Below, piece after piece: positions 58,528 through 64,000 of a stretch of 64,000 nt of DNA (position 1 is the first letter of the stretch; each line of letters starts with the position of its first letter). A program made the translations under genes and the position numbers. Source of the stretch: Leucobacter musarum subsp. musarum (lineage in GTDB: Bacteria; Actinomycetota; Actinomycetes; Actinomycetales; Microbacteriaceae); the NCBI RefSeq assembly GCF_001273845.1, contig NZ_JHBW01000064.1:62001-126000 (forward strand), given 5' to 3'. The notes below the pieces were generated by a model. The model worked only from the letters and a program-made list of their open reading frames with translations, had not been told where the DNA came from and did no database searches.

Positions 58528-59670
58528 ATGGAACCCATTCGAGTCGGCATCATCGGCGTCGGAAACGTTCTGAACCAGTACCTCGACAAGATCGGCGTGC
58601 ATCCCGACGTAGACATCGTGGCGCTGGCCGACGTGAACGAGGCGGCAGTTACCGCGCGCGCTGAGGAGTACGGCGTGCGCAAGGCGCTGAGCCCCGACGA
58701 GTTGCTCGCGGATCCCGAGATTGAGCTCGTGCTCAACCTCACCCCGCCGAAGCTCCACGCGCCGGTCAGCCTACAGGCGATTGCAGCGGGCAAGCACGTA
58801 CTGTCGGAGAAGCCCTTTGCCACCTCGCTCGAAGAGGCGCAGCAGATCCTCGACGCCGCGAAAGCGGCCGGTGTCTACGCCGGTTCCGCTCCCACCACTT
58901 TCCTGGGTTCGGGAGCGCAGACCAGCCGCAAGTTGATCGATGACGGGTGGATCGGTGAGCCGGTCGCCGCATTCGGCTCGTTCGTGAACCGCGGCTACGA
59001 GCACTGGCATCCCAACGTGGATCCCTTCTACAGCCCGGGTGCCGGCCCGATGCTCGACATCGGGCCCTACCTGATCACCAATCTCGTCAACATCTTCGGA
59101 CCGGTGCGCCGTGTGTCGGCCTCGGCGGCGAAGTCTTCTGAGACCCGACCCCGCCCTGACGGATCCGGCGGGTACGAGGGGGAGATCCCGATTCAGACGC
59201 CGACGCACATCTCAGGGTCGATCGACTTCGAGTCGGGCGCCGTGGCGACGGTCGTCGTGAGCTGGGACGTATGGAACCACAATCTTCCGCACTTCGAGAT
59301 CTACGGCACCGCCGGTTCGATCGCTGCTCCGAATCCTGATCACTTCGATGGAGCCCCCGTGCTGCGTCGGGGCGAGCCGCGCGACCTGGCGCTCGATATG
59401 ACGCCTCCGGGTGGTGGCGATTGGCGTGAGACCGCCCTGACGCACCGTGATGACGCATATCGCGGGATCGGCCTCGCCGAGTTTGGCCACGCGATTCGGG
59501 CCGGCATCGAGCCGCGCACGGGTGGAGCCTTCGCGTATCACGTGCTCGAGGTGCTGCTCGCCTTTGAGCAGTCGTCGCAGGAGGGTCGCCACATTGACAT
59601 CGCGAGCACTTGCGAGCGACCGAGGCCGCTGCCGTCGGTCGGCCCGCATGAGCCGTATCGATTCGATTAA
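58528..59670 (+). CDS. Gfo/Idh/MocA family oxidoreductase
   Basis: A 380-residue NAD(P)-dependent oxidoreductase. The Rossmann motif is VGIIGVGNVLNQYLDKI with VALADVN after it, and EKPFATSLEEAQQIL holds the catalytic Lys of the EKP motif. The C-terminal alpha/beta domain (GPMLDIGPYLITNLVNIFGPV) follows. The family acts on sugars, inositols and related polyols, and sometimes on imines. The ATG has GGAGAAG upstream. Confidence 0.88.
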   Translation: MEPIRVGIIGVGNVLNQYLDKIGVHPDVDIVALADVNEAAVTARAEEYGVRKALSPDELLADPEIELVLNLTPPKLHAPVSLQAIAAGKHVLSEKPFATSLEEAQQILDAAKAAGVYAGSAPTTFLGSGAQTSRKLIDDGWIGEPVAAFGSFVNRGYEHWHPNVDPFYSPGAGPMLDIGPYLITNLVNIFGPVRRVSASAAKSSETRPRPDGSGGYEGEIPIQTPTHISGSIDFESGAVATVVVSWDVWNHNLPHFEIYGTAGSIAAPNPDHFDGAPVLRRGEPRDLALDMTPPGGGDWRETALTHRDDAYRGIGLAEFGHAIRAGIEPRTGGAFAYHVLEVLLAFEQSSQEGRHIDIASTCERPRPLPSVGPHEPYRFD

Positions 59671-59675
59671 TACCC

Positions 59676-59713
59676 GACCAGAACGCCCCGGCACCGACCG
59701 GGGCGTTCTGGTC
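59676..59713 (+). terminator. terminator-like hairpin after Gfo/Idh gene
   Basis: A perfect 16-bp stem (59676-59691 with 59698-59713) and a CACCGA loop begin 6 nt past the stop. It is followed by TCTC, not a T-run. It separates the oxidoreductase gene from the PucR-type regulator. Confidence 0.75.
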
Positions 59714-59735
59714 TCTCAAGGATGAGAGCACCGAG

Positions 59736-61253
59736 ATGCCCCAGCAGATGACCCAGACCCGCGTGGCACGCGGGCAGCTCACCGTCGCCGAACTGGTCGC
59801 CATGCCGCATCTCGGCCTCGAACTCGCCGCGGGGGCAGCAGGCCTCGAACGGCGGGTGCAGTGGACCCATACCTCTGAGCTCGAAGACCCCGGTCCATGG
59901 CTCGAGGGTGGCGAACTGCTCATCGTCAACGGCTTCGGGATCCCGGAGGACGGCCCGGGCCAGACGGAATACGTGCGGCGTCTTGCCCAGCATAGGCTCG
60001 CCGGCGTCGCTGTCAGCGTGCGCGCACCGGAGCTCACTCCCGAGATGCTCGCGGTCGCCGACGAACTCGGCTTCCCCGTGATGAAGATTCCTCGCCAGGT
60101 GCCGTTCATCGAACTGTCGTACCTGGTGGCCAATGCGAGCGAGCGGTCGGCGCGGGATCGCCTGGCCAGGCACCTCCGCATCTTCGAGACGCTCCGATTG
60201 CGCAACGCGATCGACAGCGACGTACCGGGTATCTACCGCCAGTTGGAGCAGATCTCCGGGTACCGCCTGGCACTGATCTCGCCCTCGGGTCAGGCGCTGC
60301 TCGAAGACTGGGCATGGGTGCCGGATGTTGACTGGGGAGACGCACTCCAAGCGACCGACTTGCGGGTGGTGCCGGGCGGGTATCTCGTTCCGCTGTTCGT
60401 GGGCGACCGGGTGACCGCGTATCTAGTGGGCATCGAGCACGACGAGGTGTCACCCGAGGGCCTCGCGGCCCTGCAGCACGTGAGTACCCTGGCTGCGCTC
60501 GATGCCATTGAGGATCAGCGCAGGCGAGAAGCCGAGCACCGCAAGGGCGGTTCGGCGCTGTTGCGGGCCATGGAACCAGGTGCGCCCCATGCCGAAGTTG
60601 AACGACGACTGCAAGATGCCGGGCTGGTACGCGACACGCCTTTCCGCGTCGTTGCATTCGGCCGTATCGCTCACGCGCTGCCCGAGACTCGCGCGCGGGA
60701 TTGGCTTGCGGATCGCCGGATCCCACATGCCATCCTGTGGCAGGAGCAGCTCATCGGAATGCTCCAGTGCAGCGACGAGCAGCTTTCCGAACTCGGATCC
60801 GCACTGGGTGTTTCCATCGGAGCCAGTCCGACAAGTGCAACCGTGTCAGAGATTCCGCGATTGCTGAGACAGGCTCGGTGGTCGTTGAGCCTCGCTGTCG
60901 AGATCGACGCTCCGGAAGTCATTTTTACCGAGCGCCAACTCGGTCTTGCACGCTGGCTGAATCCTGATGCGCGCACCATGGAGCGACTTGCCGAGGACAC
61001 GCTGCGCCCCGTGCTCGAACACGATGTTGCACAGGGATCGGAACTCTTTCATACGCTCGCGGTGTACTTCCGGCAGCACGGGCGCATGCGCGCGACTGCG
61101 GGGGCACTCTTCGTACACGAGCACACGCTGCGGTACCGACTGAATCGCATCGAGCAATTGACCGGCAAGAGTCTGAAGAACATGCGCGAGTCATTCGAGC
61201 TGTGGCTCGCGGTCGAGGCCCACGCCCTCGTCGCTCGCGACGACGACGAATAG
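59736..61253 (+). CDS. PucR family transcriptional regulator
   Basis: A 505-residue regulator. The N-terminal PucR domain (TVAELVAMPHLGLELAAGAAGLERRVQWTHTSELEDPGPWLEGGELL) senses small molecules. The C-terminal helix-turn-helix of the CdaR/PucR type (HTH_30) is HGRMRATAGALFVHEHTLRYRLNRIEQLTG. PucR proteins regulate purine or nitrogen-compound catabolism in many bacteria. Here it lies between the Hyu/Gfo genes and a transporter, so it is a second candidate regulator of the region. Confidence 0.88.
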   Translation: MPQQMTQTRVARGQLTVAELVAMPHLGLELAAGAAGLERRVQWTHTSELEDPGPWLEGGELLIVNGFGIPEDGPGQTEYVRRLAQHRLAGVAVSVRAPELTPEMLAVADELGFPVMKIPRQVPFIELSYLVANASERSARDRLARHLRIFETLRLRNAIDSDVPGIYRQLEQISGYRLALISPSGQALLEDWAWVPDVDWGDALQATDLRVVPGGYLVPLFVGDRVTAYLVGIEHDEVSPEGLAALQHVSTLAALDAIEDQRRREAEHRKGGSALLRAMEPGAPHAEVERRLQDAGLVRDTPFRVVAFGRIAHALPETRARDWLADRRIPHAILWQEQLIGMLQCSDEQLSELGSALGVSIGASPTSATVSEIPRLLRQARWSLSLAVEIDAPEVIFTERQLGLARWLNPDARTMERLAEDTLRPVLEHDVAQGSELFHTLAVYFRQHGRMRATAGALFVHEHTLRYRLNRIEQLTGKSLKNMRESFELWLAVEAHALVARDDDE

Positions 61254-61301
61254 CATGCGGCGTCCCCTGCGCGTTCTGTGATGCGCAGGGGACGCCGCAT
61301 G
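61254..61301. terminator. bidirectional terminator hairpin
   Basis: A perfect 19-bp stem (61254-61272 with 61283-61301) and a 10-nt loop lie between the convergent PucR and MFS genes, starting 1 nt after the PucR stop and ending 2 nt before the end of the MFS gene. Confidence 0.85.
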
Positions 61302-61302
61302 A

Positions 61303-62622
61303 TCAGTTCTGCAGTGCGCCGTGCGCGGTCTCGCGCGACAGTATGACGCCCGTGATGCCGATGACCGAGGCGGCGACGCCGAGCCAGAGCACGCTGAGCC
61401 AGGTGCCGGTGGCACTGAGGAGTGCGAACGAGATCAGCGGGGTGAGCCCGGCGAAGGCGGAAGCGCCCTGGAACCCGATCGACATCCCTGTGTAGCGCAC
61501 CTTCGCAGGAAAGAGCTCGGCGAGGTAGGCGGAGAGCGGACCATAGGTCGCGCCGACGAAGAACAACTGGCCGCCAACCGCGAGCACGATCGTGCCGAGC
61601 CCGGAACTCGGTGTGAGCAGGGTAAAGTACACGGGAAGCCAGAGCAGGCAGCCAATGAATCCAATCGCCAGCACGGGCTTCCGGCCGAAGCGGTCGGAGA
61701 TTGCCGCCCAGGTCAACGACACCACGATGTAGAGCACCTGCGCGATCGTGATAGACCAGAGCACCATGCTGGCGTTGAGCCCGAGATGCGTGGTGGCGTA
61801 GGGAGTCACAAATACGAGCGAGAGCTGGTAGTAGACGAGCGAGAGGCAAATGGCGATGCCGCAGAAGACTGCACGTCCATGCTGCGCGAAGAGTTCGGTG
61901 ATCGGCAGTCGTTCTCGCTTGGCGGGTTGAGCTCGGCGCGCTGCCTGCATCTCAAGAAAGGCGGGAGTGTCGGCGATCTTCGTGCGGATGTAGGCTCCCA
62001 CGATCAGGAGGACTGCGCTGACTAGGAACGGAATGCGCCAGCCCCAGGCCTCAAATTGCGCTGGAGTGAGCGTGCCGAGCAGAATCGCGAGCAGCGCCGA
62101 CGACATGAGGAACCCGAACGAGGCACCCACGTTCGCGATCGTCGACAGGAAGGCGCGGTGTCGCGTCTCTGCCGCGTGTTCGATGATGAGCGTCGCAGCA
62201 CCGGCGAACTCGCCGCCGACGGCAATGCCCTGCACGAGGCGCAGCAACACGAGCATCGCAGTCGCCCACCCGCCGAGTACGGCGAACGTGGGGAGCAATC
62301 CGAGCAGCACGGTGCTGCCACCCATCAACCAGACCGTGACGACCAGCATGCGCTTGCGTCCGATGCGATCTCCGAAGTGGCCGAAGATGATGCCGCCCAC
62401 GGGCCGCGCGAAGTAACCGACGGCGAGGGTGCTGAACCCAAGCAGCACCTCTGAGACGGGGTCGCCCGGCTCAAAGAAGAGTCTGCCGAGAATGAGACCT
62501 GATAAGGAGGCGAAGATGAAGAAATCGAACCACTCGAGCACCGCGCCGACGGTGCTCGAAGCGACGACTCTGGCCAACGAGGTGCGTGCGGTGGCCGGGG
62601 GAGCAGAAGTTGCAGTGTGCAT
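61303..62622 (-). CDS. MHS-type MFS transporter (metabolite:H+ symporter)
   Basis: A 439-residue 12-segment transporter. ASSTVGAVLEWFDFFIFASLSGLI and FARPVGGIIFGHFGDRIGRKRMLVVTVWLMG are signatures of the metabolite:H+ symporter family (shikimate/ProP/alpha-ketoglutarate carriers), followed by RLVQGIAVGGEFAGAATLI. It likely imports the organic acid or amide degraded by the neighbouring enzymes (inference). The ATG at 62622 was chosen where the family N-terminus begins; the frame is open to 62793. Confidence 0.9.
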   Translation of the reverse strand: MHTATSAPPATARTSLARVVASSTVGAVLEWFDFFIFASLSGLILGRLFFEPGDPVSEVLLGFSTLAVGYFARPVGGIIFGHFGDRIGRKRMLVVTVWLMGGSTVLLGLLPTFAVLGGWATAMLVLLRLVQGIAVGGEFAGAATLIIEHAAETRHRAFLSTIANVGASFGFLMSSALLAILLGTLTPAQFEAWGWRIPFLVSAVLLIVGAYIRTKIADTPAFLEMQAARRAQPAKRERLPITELFAQHGRAVFCGIAICLSLVYYQLSLVFVTPYATTHLGLNASMVLWSITIAQVLYIVVSLTWAAISDRFGRKPVLAIGFIGCLLWLPVYFTLLTPSSGLGTIVLAVGGQLFFVGATYGPLSAYLAELFPAKVRYTGMSIGFQGASAFAGLTPLISFALLSATGTWLSVLWLGVAASVIGITGVILSRETAHGALQN

Positions 62623-62897
62623 GGGTACCTGTGATTCGTCGTTGAATGAGCGCTCGGATCGCGAGCTGTGCAGCTGAGTGCTCGGCCGACAGTAACAGCG
62701 CTCCGCGACGGGATTCATTGGACAAACGTATGAACCCCTTTCGGGGGTGTTGGGCAGAAGTGACAACCGCAACGGCGGCCTCACAAACCGCATCTGCGGA
62801 TGAGTAGCATCGAGCTCTGCCGTGCTCCGTCACGGTGCCCGCGGTGCGCGATTGAGTGATCCTGCACCACTTCACACCTCGAGATCTGGAGCCCGAG

Positions 62898-63827
62898 ATG
62901 CCCGAATCACAGCCACTGGTGGTGAGTTTGCCAGACGCAGAGTTGCGCCAGCGGATCAGGAGTTTTCCTGAGGTTCGCTACGTGGAGTGGAATTTCTCGA
63001 CGCCACCACCCGAGACCCATATTGACGTCGTGGTGCTGCCGTATCTCTCGTCGATGCGACCGATCCACGCCCTCACGCAGGTGTCGAGCCGTCTGGTGCA
63101 GAGCCCGGCACTCGGCTTCGACGGTATCGCGGACTTGCTGCCGGCAGGCGTGACCTTCGCAAATGGTGTCGGGGTGCACGAGACGGCTACGGCCGAACTC
63201 GCGCTCACCCACGTGCTCATGGCGCAGCGAGAGATGCACCGGATGTTCCGGGATCAACTGCGTGGCCACTGGGAAACCGAAGACCGATTCGTGCCAGGTC
63301 TCGCCGACCGCGAGGTATTCGTCGTGGGATACGGCGGGGTCGGTCGCGAAATCGTGCGCAGACTCGAACCGTTCGGGCCTCGGCTTTCGGTGTTCACTTC
63401 ACGTCGATACATCGCCGACGATGGCCGACGGGTGGGTTCGGGCTCCGACCTCCTCGAGGCATTACCGACCGCTGATGTGGTCGTGCTCGCGGTGCCCCTG
63501 AATCAGCGCACGCTCGGAATGGTGGATCGTGATTTTCTTGCGCGCATGTGCGACGATGCGCTGCTGGTGAATGTCTCACGCGGGCCCGTTGCCGTGACCG
63601 CCGACCTCGTCGGTGAGATCGGCCGACTCCGATTCGCACTCGACGTGACGGATCCCGAACCGCTGCCGGCAAACCACCCGCTCTGGAGCGCGCCGGGGGT
63701 GGCGATCACTCCGCACGCTGCGGCCGGCAGTCGTGCCATGGGGCCGCGGATGGTCGCCCTCGTCGAATCGCAGGTCTCGCGCCTGCGCGCCGGAGAGGAG
63801 CCGCTGCACGTCGTGATTCGCACGTAG
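62898..63827 (+). CDS. NAD-dependent 2-hydroxyacid dehydrogenase (second copy)
   Basis: A 309-residue D-2-hydroxyacid dehydrogenase, only distantly related to the one at 51289. The NAD motif is VFVVGYGGVGREIVRRL, and the catalytic part is LLVNVSRGPVAVTADL with ITPHAAAGS holding the active His. GGAG lies 7 nt upstream of the ATG. It is divergent from the MHS transporter across a 275-bp intergenic region with a small hairpin near 62732-62750 (AACCCC/GGGGGTGTT). Confidence 0.87.
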   Translation: MPESQPLVVSLPDAELRQRIRSFPEVRYVEWNFSTPPPETHIDVVVLPYLSSMRPIHALTQVSSRLVQSPALGFDGIADLLPAGVTFANGVGVHETATAELALTHVLMAQREMHRMFRDQLRGHWETEDRFVPGLADREVFVVGYGGVGREIVRRLEPFGPRLSVFTSRRYIADDGRRVGSGSDLLEALPTADVVVLAVPLNQRTLGMVDRDFLARMCDDALLVNVSRGPVAVTADLVGEIGRLRFALDVTDPEPLPANHPLWSAPGVAITPHAAAGSRAMGPRMVALVESQVSRLRAGEEPLHVVIRT

Positions 63828-63837
63828 TCATCGGGCC

Positions 63838-63856
63838 AGTGTCAAAGTGGGACACT
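63838..63856. promoter_or_regulatory. inverted repeat GTGTC-n7-GACAC
   Basis: AGTGTC (63838-63843) and GACACT (63851-63856) flank a 7-nt centre, ~83 nt upstream of the last gene start. It resembles the site at 58351-58369 except for spacer length; both read GGGACAC followed shortly by TTCC. Confidence 0.5.
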
Positions 63857-63938
63857 TCCGACCGACGGCCCAGTGGGAGTCTGAACCGGTACACGGCGGC
63901 CGCGGTCGCCGACCCGCTTCGAACTTTGAGGAGAACCC

Positions 63939-64000
63939 ATGAGCAGCACGGCCGCTGCCGTTGCAGGTATTGGTGACCCGAAGGCGCCCGTGCGGCGTCG
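63939..64000 (+). CDS. partial gene start, product unknown
   Basis: An ATG at 63939 with GAGGAG 7 nt upstream opens a frame that runs off the window end after about 20 residues (MSSTAAAVAGIGDPKAPVRR). This is too short to identify. The position after the 2-hydroxyacid dehydrogenase and the palindrome at 63838-63856 suggest it belongs to the same cluster. Confidence 0.5.
   Translation, partial: MSSTAAAVAGIGDPKAPVRR

Noticed and set aside
1-64000. tRNA, rRNA, phage or intact insertion-sequence genes
   Set aside because: None was recognised on either strand; all larger frames with family motifs are accounted for by metabolic, transport and regulatory genes.

Overview
The window is high-GC actinobacterial DNA, most likely from a Microbacteriaceae-type organism (Leucobacter/Microbacterium-like). 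This is inferred from gene content and codon bias, not from a marker gene: there is no rRNA or tRNA. Supporting signs are leaderless promoters (a TAnnnT box ending 6 nt before the start codon), FMN-dependent LLM monooxygenases, MMPL transporters paired with TetR regulators, a DUF559 nuclease-like protein, and a surface enzyme with an LxxTG-type anchor. Genes are tightly packed with many ATGA/GTGA overlaps, and no phage or intact IS element is visible.

Region 1 (135-11204): two flavin reductases diverge from an operon of two LLM monooxygenases, a GNAT acetyltransferase, a polar amino-acid ABC importer (permease, ATPase, two tandem binding lipoproteins) and a large FAD/NAD(P)-binding protein. 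The layout resembles N-acetylate-then-oxidise salvage of cysteine S-conjugates (the B. subtilis yxe/ytm type of cluster), but no deacylase is present. Region 2 (11376-18523) holds small housekeeping or defence-like genes: DUF1684, a VOC protein divergent from MarR with two clear operators, GNAT, TetR with MMPL, and a DUF559 protein bracketed by copies of a palindromic repeat.

Region 3 (18942-32508) is a complete L-rhamnose system: ABC importer RhaSPQT, mutarotase RhaM, isomerase RhaI, kinase RhaB, a bifunctional aldolase/lactaldehyde dehydrogenase, and an L-lactate dehydrogenase that carries the lactate product to pyruvate. It has a DeoR-type and a LacI-type regulator, each next to recognisable inverted-repeat operators. 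A surface-anchored GH106-type alpha-L-rhamnosidase (39826-43095) carries an exact copy of the LacI-side operator core at its start codon, which links extracellular release of rhamnose to its uptake and catabolism.

Region 4 (32539-39577): a DUF3817 membrane protein, a two-component system divergent from an ABC-2 exporter, cytidine deaminase, a DHA2 multidrug transporter and a thiamine-binding protein. A possible MITE-like insertion follows (39575-39767). Region 5 (43352-49033): TetR, MMPL, a second NarL-type two-component system and a short TetR.

Region 6 (49261-end): an AcoR-like activator without the sigma-54 contact motif precedes an operon encoding a 2-hydroxyacid dehydrogenase, a class-III aminotransferase, an FAH-family hydrolase and HyuA/HyuB-type ATP-dependent cyclic-amide hydrolase subunits. 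A Gfo/Idh/MocA oxidoreductase, a PucR regulator, an MHS-type transporter, a second 2-hydroxyacid dehydrogenase and the start of another gene follow. This looks like a dedicated catabolic island for an unidentified cyclic amide or amino compound. Related GTGTC...GACAC inverted repeats within it could define its regulon. It is the best candidate in the window for undescribed biochemistry.
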